DNA of 64,000 nt. It comes from BPGX01 sp035405785. GTDB taxonomy: Bacteria; Bacteroidota; Bacteroidia; B-17B0; Aurantibacillaceae. Positions 1 to 8,966 of this stretch are shown here, one piece after another. The stretch lies in assembly GCA_035405785.1 (NCBI GenBank), contig DAONJS010000004.1, forward strand, positions 158,232-222,231. Direction: 5' to 3'. The notes under the pieces were generated by a model. That model was not told where the DNA came from and did not search any database. It saw only the letters and a program-made list of their open reading frames with translations. Each line of letters begins with the position of its first letter. Position 1 is the first letter of the stretch. A program made the translations under genes and the position numbers.

Positions 1-836
1 AGATATTAAAAGTTCAGGAAAACGGTGTTCCAGTTTCAAAACATTTACCTCATTATTTAGGTGTAGATCTGGGATCATCTTATACAAAATTAGTTGTCAT
101 TGACCAGAACAATCGTGTTATATATAAAAATACTTTGAAAACATTTAATAAAGACAAAATATCTATTCAACATGTCTTAAATGCTATCCATACAGAATTT
201 AATATAGTGGCAAGTTGTGCAACAGGATATGGAAGAAAATTTTTCCCTCAATCTAATATCACTAAAACAGAAATTAATTGTGCTGCTAAAGCGGCAAATC
301 TTTATTTGAAAGGTGAAAAATGTATTATAGATATTGGAGGTGAAGATATTAAAGTTATTAAATGTGATAACCAAGGTAATGTTGAAAATTTTTATCTCAA
401 TGATAAATGTGCTGCAGGAACTGGTTCATTTATAGCAGAAATTGCTGAACGAGTTGGAATTGATATAATTGAACTTAACAATCTTGCGAAACATTCAAAA
501 TATAACAAACCATTGAATAGTTTTTGCACTGTATTTGCAAAAACAGAAATTATGAACTGGATTTTTGAAGGTGTTCCAATTCAAGATATTGCAAAAGGTA
601 TTTATTTATCAATTGCTTCAAGGGTTAGTAAATTAAGAATTGATACTGGAACTCCTGTGATTTTAGTTGGAGGATTAGCCGCTTATCATCCATACTTAAA
701 GGAAATTTTAGAACAAACTTTAAACACTAAAATTTTAGTTACAGAACACCCTCAGCATATTGTTGCTATAGGTGCCGCAATAATGGCAAAAGAACATAGC
801 CAATATGAAACTAATTTAAAAAATCAAACAGTATGA
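1..836 (+). CDS. BcrA/BadF-type ATPase of benzoyl-CoA reductase (partial, 5' end outside window)
   Basis: This is the C-terminal part of a BadF/BadG/BcrA/BcrD-family ATPase. The open frame is already running at base 3, so the true start lies to the left. Visible are the ATPase phosphate-1 motif LGVDLGSSYTK, the ATGYGR motif, the cluster-binding CAAGTGSF and the second cysteine in FCTVFAKTE. In this family the two cysteines of a dimer hold one [4Fe-4S] cluster, and ATP hydrolysis drives low-potential electron transfer. CAAGTG plus CTVFAKTE looks more like BcrA or HgdC than BcrD, which as I recall has a CASGSG-like variant. Residues before the phosphate-1 motif suggest an N-terminal extension as in BcrA. 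It overlaps the thiolase by 4 bp (ATGA), and the hadA-oah-dch neighbourhood points to benzoyl-CoA reductase rather than 2-hydroxyglutaryl-CoA dehydratase. BcrA versus BcrD stays open without the upstream sequence. Confidence 0.85.
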   Translation, partial: ILKVQENGVPVSKHLPHYLGVDLGSSYTKLVVIDQNNRVIYKNTLKTFNKDKISIQHVLNAIHTEFNIVASCATGYGRKFFPQSNITKTEINCAAKAANLYLKGEKCIIDIGGEDIKVIKCDNQGNVENFYLNDKCAAGTGSFIAEIAERVGIDIIELNNLAKHSKYNKPLNSFCTVFAKTEIMNWIFEGVPIQDIAKGIYLSIASRVSKLRIDTGTPVILVGGLAAYHPYLKEILEQTLNTKILVTEHPQHIVAIGAAIMAKEHSQYETNLKNQTV

Positions 837-2089
837 AAGGATATTTTAATTCAGAAAAAGGTATAGGAATTATTTTTGACGACATCTATCTTGTAAATGG
901 AATAAGAACGCCATTTGGAAAATTATGTGGTACATTAGGTAATCTTTCTCCTACTGAACTTGGAATTATTGCCGCTAATGAATGTCTGAAAAAATTAAAA
1001 TTTTCTTCAAAAGATATTCATCAAGTAGTTGCTGCAAATATTGGACAGGCCTCTGCAGACGCTTATTTTTTACCCCGACATATAGCATTATATACTAATA
1101 TACCCGTCAATGTGCCTGCTTTGATGGTACAAAAAATTTGTGGTTCTGGACTGGAAACAATTATCACTGCTGCAGAACAAATTACACTACAGAAGGCAGA
1201 AAATGTTTTATGTGTTGGAACTGAAAGCATGTCTCAAATGCCCACTTCCGCTTTTGGTAATCGAATGGGATATCCACTTGGAAAACCTGGTTTTGTAGAT
1301 ATGTTATGGGAATCATTAGATGATACAGCGGCTGGCTATTCAATGGGTGAAACTGCAGAAAATGTTGCAGAAAAATTTAATATCACTCGTAAGGAATGTG
1401 ATGAGTTTGCTCTTTTATCTTTTGAAAGAGCCATTAAAGCAAAACAAAATGGTTTTTTTGAAAACGAAATTGTCAAAATTCCTTCTGAATTAATATATGA
1501 GCGTGAAGGTATTCAACCTAAAAGAATTAGAATAAAAACAAAAGATTATTTTAATACAGATGAACATATCAAAGAAACTTCATTAGAAAAATTATCTAAA
1601 TTGCCAACGGTATTCAGGTCTAATGGTGTACAAACCGCCGGAAATTCAAGTGGAATGGTTGATGGTGCTGCGTCAGTTTTAGTATCTCATAAAAATCAAA
1701 TTAACTCTAAAAACCAAAAACCACTTGTAAAAATAGTTGCAGCGGCTTCATCAGGAATAAATCCCAAATATATGGGTTTAGGACCCGTTCCTGCAATTAA
1801 ATACTTATTGGAAATTACAGGTTTAAAAATAAGTGATATTGGTTTGTTTGAAATTAATGAAGCTTTTGCTGCTCAGGTTTTAGGTTGTGTTAAGATATTA
1901 GATTTAAATATAAATCAATTAAATATCAATGGCGGTGCTATTGCTATTGGACATCCACTGGGTGCTACAGGCATAAGAATTTCACTAACTCTGGCAAGAG
2001 CCATGCGACAAAATAAAGTTAAGTATGGCATTGCTTCTGCTTGCATTGGTGGCGGACAAGGAACTGCAATACTTTATGAATTAGCATAA
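833..2089 (+). CDS. Thiolase (acetyl-CoA C-acyltransferase)
   Basis: This 418-residue thiolase should cleave a 3-oxoacyl-CoA with CoA. The nucleophilic cysteine is C103 in KICGSGLE, the catalytic histidine H374 in GHPLGATG, and the second cysteine C404 in SACIGGGQG. The core begins near residue 17 (DDIYLVNGIRTPFG), so there is an N-terminal extension of about 16 residues. I keep the ATG at 833 because it overlaps the upstream stop as ATGA, a usual sign of translational coupling. In this operon the likely substrates are 3-oxopimeloyl-CoA (giving glutaryl-CoA and acetyl-CoA) or acetoacetyl-CoA. That assignment comes from context; the sequence alone gives only the thiolase family. Confidence 0.93.
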   Translation: MKGYFNSEKGIGIIFDDIYLVNGIRTPFGKLCGTLGNLSPTELGIIAANECLKKLKFSSKDIHQVVAANIGQASADAYFLPRHIALYTNIPVNVPALMVQKICGSGLETIITAAEQITLQKAENVLCVGTESMSQMPTSAFGNRMGYPLGKPGFVDMLWESLDDTAAGYSMGETAENVAEKFNITRKECDEFALLSFERAIKAKQNGFFENEIVKIPSELIYEREGIQPKRIRIKTKDYFNTDEHIKETSLEKLSKLPTVFRSNGVQTAGNSSGMVDGAASVLVSHKNQINSKNQKPLVKIVAAASSGINPKYMGLGPVPAIKYLLEITGLKISDIGLFEINEAFAAQVLGCVKILDLNINQLNINGGAIAIGHPLGATGIRISLTLARAMRQNKVKYGIASACIGGGQGTAILYELA

Positions 2090-2100
2090 AAATTAATAAT

Positions 2101-3156
2101 ATGACAAAAATAATTAAATGGAAATTCAAAGAACTCAACAAAGCGTTTTTCAAAGTAGAAGAAGATATTCCAAAACTTAAAGAAAACGAAGTACTTGTAA
2201 AAGTAGCAGGATGCGGTGTTTGTCATACAGATATTAGTTTCTGGCATCATGGAGTAAAAACAAGAAAAGAATTACCATTGACTTTGGGACATGAAATTAG
2301 CGGAACAGTTATTGATGGTGATGAAAAATGGAAAGGAAAAAAGGTTGTTATTCCTGCTGTTTTGCCTTGCGGAGAATGTGAGTTGTGTAAAAATGATCGC
2401 TCTAATATCTGTCAAAAACAATTAATGCCCGGTAATGATTTTGATGGAGGATTTGCTACCCATATTGTTGTGCCTTCTAAATTTTTATGTGAAATTCCTG
2501 AAGATGCATTAAACAAGAGTAATTTATCATTAGAACAACTGGCTGTAATAGCAGATGCTGTTTCAACTCCTTATCAGGTAATAAAAAAATCTCAACTTAA
2601 ATCAAATGACTTTGCTATTATTATTGGAGCAGGTGGAATTGGAATTTACGCTGTTCAAATTGCAAAATTGTTTGGAGCAAATGTACTTGCATTAGATATT
2701 AGTGATGAAAAATTAAAAAATGCAACTATTGGAGGTGCAGATGAGATATTAAATATCAGCAATCTGGATTTAAAAACAATCAAAAGCCATGTCAAAAATA
2801 TCTCTACTAAATTAGGTGTATCTCCATATATGTGGAAAATATATGAAATGTCTGGAACAACAGCAGGACAGGAATTAGCTTTCAATTTAATTACTTATGC
2901 ATCTACTTTATCAATAGTAGGTTTTACAATGGATAAATTAGAAATCAGATTGAGTAATTTGATGGCGTTTGACGCCTCTGTAATTGGCACATGGGGATGC
3001 AAACCAGAATTATATCCTGAGATTGTAAAACATGTGTTGGATAATAAAATTCGCATTACAGATTTTATTGAAATTCATCCATTAGATGAAATAAATGAAG
3101 TATTTCAAAACACATTAAAACATATCTATAAAAAAAGAATAATACTAAAACCATAA
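2101..3156 (+). CDS. had: 6-hydroxycyclohex-1-ene-1-carbonyl-CoA dehydrogenase
   Basis: This zinc-type medium-chain alcohol dehydrogenase has 351 residues. The catalytic zinc site is C41 (GCGVCHTD) with H64-E65 (LGHEISG), and the structural zinc cysteines are C90, C93, C96 and C104. The NAD-binding GAGGIGIYAVQIAKLFG follows. PGNDFDGGFATH and PAVLPCGEC resemble the Had enzymes of Thauera and Azoarcus, which oxidise the alcohol made by Dch to 6-oxocyclohex-1-ene-1-carbonyl-CoA. It lies directly before oah and dch with gaps of a few bases, which strongly supports the substrate. A general alcohol dehydrogenase is the alternative but is unlikely here. Confidence 0.88.
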   Translation: MTKIIKWKFKELNKAFFKVEEDIPKLKENEVLVKVAGCGVCHTDISFWHHGVKTRKELPLTLGHEISGTVIDGDEKWKGKKVVIPAVLPCGECELCKNDRSNICQKQLMPGNDFDGGFATHIVVPSKFLCEIPEDALNKSNLSLEQLAVIADAVSTPYQVIKKSQLKSNDFAIIIGAGGIGIYAVQIAKLFGANVLALDISDEKLKNATIGGADEILNISNLDLKTIKSHVKNISTKLGVSPYMWKIYEMSGTTAGQELAFNLITYASTLSIVGFTMDKLEIRLSNLMAFDASVIGTWGCKPELYPEIVKHVLDNKIRITDFIEIHPLDEINEVFQNTLKHIYKKRIILKP

Positions 3157-3160
3157 AACT

Positions 3161-4270
3161 ATGAATTCACTTAAAAATCATGATTTAATAGAAAATTATA
3201 ACAACAGCGGGCAGGTTATATATGAAAAAAGGCCTGTATTAGATAATAAGGGCAATGCCGTTAAAGGATTGTATAATGCATGGATTATACTAAATAATCC
3301 TCAACAACTTAATTCATATACAACCCAAATGGTCAAAGATGTAATACTTTCATTTAGCAAAGCATCAAATGATAGAAGTGTAGTTTGTGTGATTTTTACT
3401 TCTGAAGGAGACAGAGCATTTTGCACTGGTGGAAACACAAAAGAATATGCAGAATATTATGCTGGCAATCCTCAGGAATACTCTCAATATATGCGACTAT
3501 TCAATGATATGGTAAGTGCCATTTTAAAGTGCGAAAAGCCCGTAATTTGTAGAGTTAACGGAATGAGAATAGCAGGAGGACAAGAAATTGGAATGGCCTG
3601 TGATTTTACAATTTCTGTTGATACAGCAAGATTTGGACAAGCAGGTCCAAAACACGGTAGCGCTCCAATTGGTGGTGCAACAGATTTTTTACCTCTTTAT
3701 GTCGGAATTGAAAGAGCAATGTATTCATTGGTTTTATGTCAGCCATGGACAGCACATCAGGCCTATTATTATGGATTAATAACCGATATTGTTCCATGTT
3801 TAAAATTAAATGGTAAATTTATTCCTAATCCTATTGTAATAACTGATAAAATGTTTGATGAATTTGGCAGAATAATTTATGGCAAACAAAAGGAAGGTGA
3901 AGAACTTTCTAAAGCAAAAGATTTAATGAAACAATGTACAATTGATTTAAGTTTACTTGATGCTAAAGTTAATCAGTTGGCAACATCTATTCTGTATACT
4001 TTTCCTAACTGTACTAATAAAACAATTTCTGAGGTCAGAAAATTTAAATTAGAACATTGGGATAAAAATAAAGAAGGTAGCAGAGAGTGGCTGGCACTGA
4101 ATATGATGACAGAAGCAAAAGCAGGATTTAGAGCATTTAATAATAAAGCAAGTGAAACAAGAGAAGTGGATTTTATTAAATTAAGACAACTACTGGCAGA
4201 AGGAAGGGAATGGAATGATGAATTAATAAAAGAAATTACTCCTGAACCAAAATTAACTATAAAAAATTAA
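3161..4270 (+). CDS. oah: 6-oxocyclohex-1-ene-1-carbonyl-CoA hydrolase (ring-opening)
   Basis: This crotonase-superfamily protein has 369 residues, about the length of Oah/BamA (roughly 375). The hallmark stretch RIAGGQEIGMACDF (about residues 136-149) is followed by ARFGQAGPKHGSAP and GGATDFLPLYVGIERAM, all typical of the ring-opening hydrolase. It adds water to the dienone and cleaves the C-C bond to give 3-hydroxypimeloyl-CoA. BamA/oah is widely used as a functional marker for anaerobic aromatic degradation. The start at 3161 is 4 bp after the had stop, and dch follows 4 bp downstream, so the three are almost certainly co-transcribed. Confidence 0.93.
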   Translation: MNSLKNHDLIENYNNSGQVIYEKRPVLDNKGNAVKGLYNAWIILNNPQQLNSYTTQMVKDVILSFSKASNDRSVVCVIFTSEGDRAFCTGGNTKEYAEYYAGNPQEYSQYMRLFNDMVSAILKCEKPVICRVNGMRIAGGQEIGMACDFTISVDTARFGQAGPKHGSAPIGGATDFLPLYVGIERAMYSLVLCQPWTAHQAYYYGLITDIVPCLKLNGKFIPNPIVITDKMFDEFGRIIYGKQKEGEELSKAKDLMKQCTIDLSLLDAKVNQLATSILYTFPNCTNKTISEVRKFKLEHWDKNKEGSREWLALNMMTEAKAGFRAFNNKASETREVDFIKLRQLLAEGREWNDELIKEITPEPKLTIKN

Positions 4271-4274
4271 AACT

Positions 4275-5048
4275 ATGGAAAAGGTAAATCAAATATCACA
4301 TTTTGATGGGCAATGGCAACAACTTATTATCAATGACGGTAAAGGAAATATTGTTGATACACAAGTTGTACATCAATTAATACAACTTTTGGAAGAATTT
4401 AAATATAGACCTGAAATAAAAGTAATTTCAATTGAAGGTGCTGGAAAAAATTTTTCTTATGGTGCGAGTGTAGAAGAACATAAGAAAGAAAAATCTTATG
4501 AGATGATTAAAACCTTTCATCAGTTATTCTATAAGTTTTTAGACACTTCAATTCCCACTATAGCAAAGGTTTCTGGTTTTTGTTTAGGAGGCGGAATGGA
4601 GTTATCACTGATTTGTAATCTTATCTTTGCCGATAAATCAGCAAAATTTGGACAGCCAGAAATAAATTTGGGTGTATTTGCTCCACCGGCTTCTATCATC
4701 TTACCAGAAAAAATTGGGTTATCTCGAGCTGAACAATTATTGTTAACAGGTGAAATAATTGGTGCTGATGATGCATTTAGATTAGGAATTGCAAATAAAG
4801 TATTTGAAAACAAAGAGGAGTTGGATAAAGGCACAGAAGAATATATTGCAACACAATTTCTTACTAAAAGTGCTCTCTCTTTGAGATATGCCGTAAAAGC
4901 CAGTCGTGTAAAATTTAGTCATGTATTAAGAAATTTTTTACCCTCATTAGAAAATTTATACTTGATTGATTTAATGGAGAGCAAAGATGCTAATGAAGGT
5001 ATTCATTCATTTCTTGAAAAAAGAAAACCTGTCTGGACAAATCAATAA
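4275..5048 (+). CDS. dch: Cyclohexa-1,5-diene-1-carbonyl-CoA hydratase
   Basis: This crotonase-fold hydratase of 257 residues matches the length of Dch (about 258). FSYGASVEEH (about 60-69), GFCLGGGMEL (101-110, oxyanion-hole region) and FGQPEINLGVFAPPAS (125-140) resemble Dch more than generic enoyl-CoA hydratases. It adds water to the diene-CoA made by the ATP-dependent benzoyl-CoA reductase, giving 6-hydroxycyclohex-1-ene-1-carbonyl-CoA, the substrate of Had. The order had-oah-dch is tightly packed. It cannot tell class I from class II benzoyl-CoA reductase by itself; the adjacent BcrA-like ATPase points to class I. Confidence 0.88.
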   Translation: MEKVNQISHFDGQWQQLIINDGKGNIVDTQVVHQLIQLLEEFKYRPEIKVISIEGAGKNFSYGASVEEHKKEKSYEMIKTFHQLFYKFLDTSIPTIAKVSGFCLGGGMELSLICNLIFADKSAKFGQPEINLGVFAPPASIILPEKIGLSRAEQLLLTGEIIGADDAFRLGIANKVFENKEELDKGTEEYIATQFLTKSALSLRYAVKASRVKFSHVLRNFLPSLENLYLIDLMESKDANEGIHSFLEKRKPVWTNQ

Positions 5049-5060
5049 AACTAAAAAACT

Positions 5061-7028
5061 ATGAAAAAGATAAAATTTGTAGGTATTGCTGGTTCTGGAA
5101 CAATGGGTTCTGCATTAGCCCAAAAATTTGCACAGGAAAATTTTATGGTATATTTATATGATGTATCTACACAAAGTTTAGAAAGAGGATTTAATAGCAT
5201 TAAAAAAAGTTTGTCAGAGGCCATAGAGAAAAAAGTATTTACTGAAAATAAAGTTCAGCAAATACTTTCTAATATAAAATGTATATCAGATATTAACTTA
5301 TTGAAAGGGTGTGATTTAATTATAGAAGCTGTATTTGAAGATTTTAAAGTTAAATCAGAGTTGTTTAAAAATCTGTCTTTTATTGTCCCAGCTGATACTA
5401 TATTAGCCAGCAATACTTCTTCTTTTTCAATTACAGAACTCGCTGAAGGTATTAAAAATCCTGAACGATTTATTGGATTACACTATTTTTATCATGCTGC
5501 AAAAAATCGTCTTGTTGAAATTATACCTTCAAAATACACTTCAGAAGATGTGATAAAATCAGTATATTATTTTTCATTACAATCAGATAAAGTTCCAATC
5601 TTTACAAAAGATAAATATGGATTTGCGGTTAATCGCTTTTTTGTACCCTGGTTAAACGAATCAGTTAAAATTGTTGAAAGTGGGTTAGGCACACCATACG
5701 AAGTAGACGAGGTTGCCAAATCAGTTTTTGGAATTGGAATGGGACCATTTGCTTTAATGAATGCTACAGGAGTTCCTATTGCGTATCATTCTCAAAAAAC
5801 ATTAGAAAAATTTGGTAGTTCTTATAAGGTAGCATCACTTTTAAAAACACAGGCAGAAAGCATACAAAACTGGCAGATAAATAGCATTGAAAATATTAAT
5901 TTAGATAATCCAAGATATAAAGAGATTGGTGAAAGATTGTTGGGTTGTGTGTTCTATGTATGCGCTCAAATTTTAAACGAAGAAGTATGTACACCTGCTG
6001 ATTTAAATAAAGGTGCAAGAATAGGATTAAAGTGGAAAAAAGGCCCGGTAGAATTGATGCAGGATTTTGGAATTGAAAAAGTTAATCAATTGATAAAAGC
6101 ATACTATCAATTATATCAAGATAATCCATCAAGCATATTACCAGAACATTTGCATTTAAATTATTTATCAGAAAAAGTAATAGATTCAACTGCATATATA
6201 TTCTTTAATAAACCAGAAGATTTAAATGCATTAAATGAAAAAGTAATAAAAGAATTAGATAATTTGTTTGAAAAATTTAATCAAAATAATCAAATTAAAA
6301 ACATCATTATTACTTCAACAGGAAAGTATTTTGTGGCTGGTGCCGATATTAAATTTTTTGTTGAAAACATTGAAAAAGGATCAATTGATAAAATAATTCA
6401 ATTTACAAAATATGCTCAATCAGTTTTTAATAAAATTGATTGTTCATCTAAAAGAGTAATTGTAATAATGAATGGAGTTACTTTAGGGGGAGGACTTGAA
6501 TTAGCGCTTTGTGCAGATGAAATTTTTGCTCTTCCAAATGCTTCAATGGGTTTTCCAGAAACAGGCATTGGCATTTATCCCGGACTTGGAGGCACACAAA
6601 GACCTCAAAATAGAATTGGAAAAGAACTTACAAAATATCTTGTTTTCACAGGAAAAATCCTTAGATCTAATGAAGCATTAGAAATAAATTTAATAGACAA
6701 TATTATTAGTTTAGATGATTACATTTTAGTATTGGAAGGCAATTTAAGTCCCTTAAAAAAATCTGAAAAAAAGAATTTATCTGAAAATTGGGTAAAGATT
6801 ATTAATTCTTTTAATAAATTAAATATTCAGAATTTATCTGAAAGTGATGAATTAGGAAAAATTATTTTACAAAAAGCCCCACTGGCAATTTCTTATGCAA
6901 ATAAACTAATTGATGAGTCAAAAGGACCTGAATCAGAATTAAAATACCTAAAAGACATTTTTACATCTAATGATGCTTTAAAAGGATTAAAAAACATTGG
7001 TAAAAAAGTATCATTTGAAGGAAAATAA
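5061..7028 (+). CDS. 3-hydroxyacyl-CoA dehydrogenase / enoyl-CoA hydratase fusion
   Basis: This bifunctional beta-oxidation protein has 655 residues. The N-terminal part (about 1-370) is the dehydrogenase, with NAD-binding GSGTMGSALAQKFA and the SNTSSFSITELA motif. The C-terminal part (about 375-655) is a crotonase domain with LGGGLELAL and GFPETGIGIYPGLGGTQR, keeping both glutamates expected for hydratase activity. This order is the reverse of FadB/FadJ (hydratase first). The usual HFFNP stretch around the catalytic histidine reads HYFYHAAKNRLVEII here, so substrate preference may differ. In this operon it likely oxidises 3-hydroxypimeloyl-CoA and/or processes crotonyl-CoA. An 91-bp gap follows before korA. 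Confidence 0.9.
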   Translation: MKKIKFVGIAGSGTMGSALAQKFAQENFMVYLYDVSTQSLERGFNSIKKSLSEAIEKKVFTENKVQQILSNIKCISDINLLKGCDLIIEAVFEDFKVKSELFKNLSFIVPADTILASNTSSFSITELAEGIKNPERFIGLHYFYHAAKNRLVEIIPSKYTSEDVIKSVYYFSLQSDKVPIFTKDKYGFAVNRFFVPWLNESVKIVESGLGTPYEVDEVAKSVFGIGMGPFALMNATGVPIAYHSQKTLEKFGSSYKVASLLKTQAESIQNWQINSIENINLDNPRYKEIGERLLGCVFYVCAQILNEEVCTPADLNKGARIGLKWKKGPVELMQDFGIEKVNQLIKAYYQLYQDNPSSILPEHLHLNYLSEKVIDSTAYIFFNKPEDLNALNEKVIKELDNLFEKFNQNNQIKNIIITSTGKYFVAGADIKFFVENIEKGSIDKIIQFTKYAQSVFNKIDCSSKRVIVIMNGVTLGGGLELALCADEIFALPNASMGFPETGIGIYPGLGGTQRPQNRIGKELTKYLVFTGKILRSNEALEINLIDNIISLDDYILVLEGNLSPLKKSEKKNLSENWVKIINSFNKLNIQNLSESDELGKIILQKAPLAISYANKLIDESKGPESELKYLKDIFTSNDALKGLKNIGKKVSFEGK

Positions 7029-7119
7029 TAATGAAACGGGTATGATGGTTTTAAAAATATTACAAATAAATAATCATCATGCAAGTTTCAATATCTAAAT
7101 CAACAAAAACTACTTACAG

Positions 7120-8961
7120 ATGAAAACAATTGAAAAAATTCAAAAAAAGAGCGTTGTTATAAAATTTGCAGGAGATTCAGGTGACGGTATGCAACTTATT
7201 GGTTATCAATTTACTTACAATTCAGCATACAATAAAAATAAATCTTTAAACTTTCCAGAATTTCCGTCTGAAATACGTGCACCTCGTGGAACAGTGGCTG
7301 GGGTATCAAGTTTTCAATTACAATTTGGTGATGAGAATGTGTTAACGCCTGGAGATGAATATGATGTTTTAGTAGTGATGAATGCCGCCGCTTTAAAAGT
7401 GAGTTTAAAAAATCTCAAAGAGAATGGAGTGATTATTGCCAATGAAAACGGTTTTGATTTGAAAAATTTAAAATTAGCAGGATATGAATCCAACCCATTA
7501 GAAGATGGTTCACTTGAAAATTTTCAATTATTCTCTGTTCCAATAGAGGAACTAACTATTGAAGCATTAAAAGATTCTCCTTTATCAAAACAAGATAAAG
7601 AGAGATGTAAAAATATGTTTACTTTAGGGTTTGTATGTTGGCTTTTTAACAGAACACCTGATAACATTGTAGAATTTATAAATTCTACCTTTTCAAAAAA
7701 GCCCGAAATCCGTGATGCAAATTTAAAAGCATTAATGGCAGGGTATAACTATGGTGAAACAAGCGAATCAATTTTAATTCAATACGAAGTGCCTCCTGCT
7801 AAACTTGGTAAGGGTACATTCAGAGGAATTATGGGTAATCATGCAATGGCACTTGGACTTGTTACTGCGTCGCAAAAAGCCAACTTACCTTTAGTATATT
7901 GCTCATATCCAATTACACCTGCAACAGATATTCTAAAATACCTTTCTACTTACTTGAATTTTGGAGTTAAAACATTTCAGGCAGAAGATGAAATTGCTGC
8001 CATGTGTGCGGCTATAGGAGCATCTTACGGAGGTGCATTGGCAGTTACAGGAACATCAGGGCCAGGAATGGCATTAAAAACAGAATCTTTGAATTTAGCA
8101 GTTATGCTTGAATTACCTGTTGTTCTTATAAATGTTCAAAGAGGAGGCCCTTCAACAGGATTACCAACAAAAATGGAGCAAAGTGATTTGCTTTTTGCAA
8201 TGTATGGTCGCCCAGGAGATTCACCGGTTCCGGTGCTTGCACCATCTACTCCATCCGATTGCTTTTACATAGCATTTGAAGCATGTAAAATTGCTACTTC
8301 ATTTATGACGCCTGTTATTGTATTATCAGATTCATATCTGGCCAATGGAGCAGAGGGATGGAAGTTCCCAAAATTAGAAGAACTCCCTGAGATTAAACAC
8401 AAGCAACTTTCTTCATCTCAAAAAATTGATAATTACTATTCTTATCTTAGAGATGAAAATATGGTGAGATGGTGGGCAATACCCGGTAATCCTTTTACAA
8501 TACATCGTATTGGTGGCTTAGAGAAAAACCCAGAAACAGGCAATGTATCTTATTTTCCAGAAGATCATCAAAGAATGACAGAAATAAGAAAGAAAAAAAT
8601 TCAAAATATCGCAAAACAAATTCCTCTACAAACTACAGAAAATAATATCAATGAAGGTGATGTGCTTTTAATAGGTTGGGGTTCTACTTATGGTGTTATT
8701 GAAACAGTAGCAAGAGATTTGAATGAAAAAGGTTACAAAGTTGGCCATGTGCATCTCAGGTATATTCATCCTTTTCCGTCTAATCTTCAGGACATTATTA
8801 AAAAATTTAGAAAAGTAATTATTCCTGAATTAAATACAGGGCAACTTGTAAAATTAATAAGAGATCAATTTCTTGTAGATGCAATTCCATTCAATAAAGT
8901 TCAGGGTATTCCTATTAAACATCAGGAATTATTAAATTTTGTATTAACTCAATTAAAATAA
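7120..8961 (+). CDS. korA: 2-oxoacid:ferredoxin oxidoreductase, fused gamma-alpha subunit
   Basis: This 613-residue protein has the gamma domain first (about 10-195, starting KFAGDSGDGMQLIGYQ) and then the alpha/pyrimidine domain (about 235-600, with YPITPATDILKYLS and GTSGPGMALKTESLNLA). The gamma-alpha fusion is usual for KorA in many bacteria. With KorB it oxidises 2-oxoglutarate to succinyl-CoA with reduction of ferredoxin. In Thauera aromatica an enzyme of this kind is encoded with the benzoyl-CoA genes and regenerates the reduced ferredoxin used by benzoyl-CoA reductase. Placement right after the dearomatisation genes supports the same role. KorAB also occurs in Bacteroidota without this pathway, so the link is an inference from position. 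Confidence 0.9.
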   Translation: MKTIEKIQKKSVVIKFAGDSGDGMQLIGYQFTYNSAYNKNKSLNFPEFPSEIRAPRGTVAGVSSFQLQFGDENVLTPGDEYDVLVVMNAAALKVSLKNLKENGVIIANENGFDLKNLKLAGYESNPLEDGSLENFQLFSVPIEELTIEALKDSPLSKQDKERCKNMFTLGFVCWLFNRTPDNIVEFINSTFSKKPEIRDANLKALMAGYNYGETSESILIQYEVPPAKLGKGTFRGIMGNHAMALGLVTASQKANLPLVYCSYPITPATDILKYLSTYLNFGVKTFQAEDEIAAMCAAIGASYGGALAVTGTSGPGMALKTESLNLAVMLELPVVLINVQRGGPSTGLPTKMEQSDLLFAMYGRPGDSPVPVLAPSTPSDCFYIAFEACKIATSFMTPVIVLSDSYLANGAEGWKFPKLEELPEIKHKQLSSSQKIDNYYSYLRDENMVRWWAIPGNPFTIHRIGGLEKNPETGNVSYFPEDHQRMTEIRKKKIQNIAKQIPLQTTENNINEGDVLLIGWGSTYGVIETVARDLNEKGYKVGHVHLRYIHPFPSNLQDIIKKFRKVIIPELNTGQLVKLIRDQFLVDAIPFNKVQGIPIKHQELLNFVLTQLK

Positions 8962-8966
8962 TAAAC

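Noticed and set aside
7042..7098. 18-codon frame and weak ATGATG...CATCAT hairpin between the fusion gene and korA
   Set aside because: The stem is only 6 bp with a long loop, no promoter box is seen and the peptide has no recognisable feature. It is not enough for a leader peptide or attenuator.
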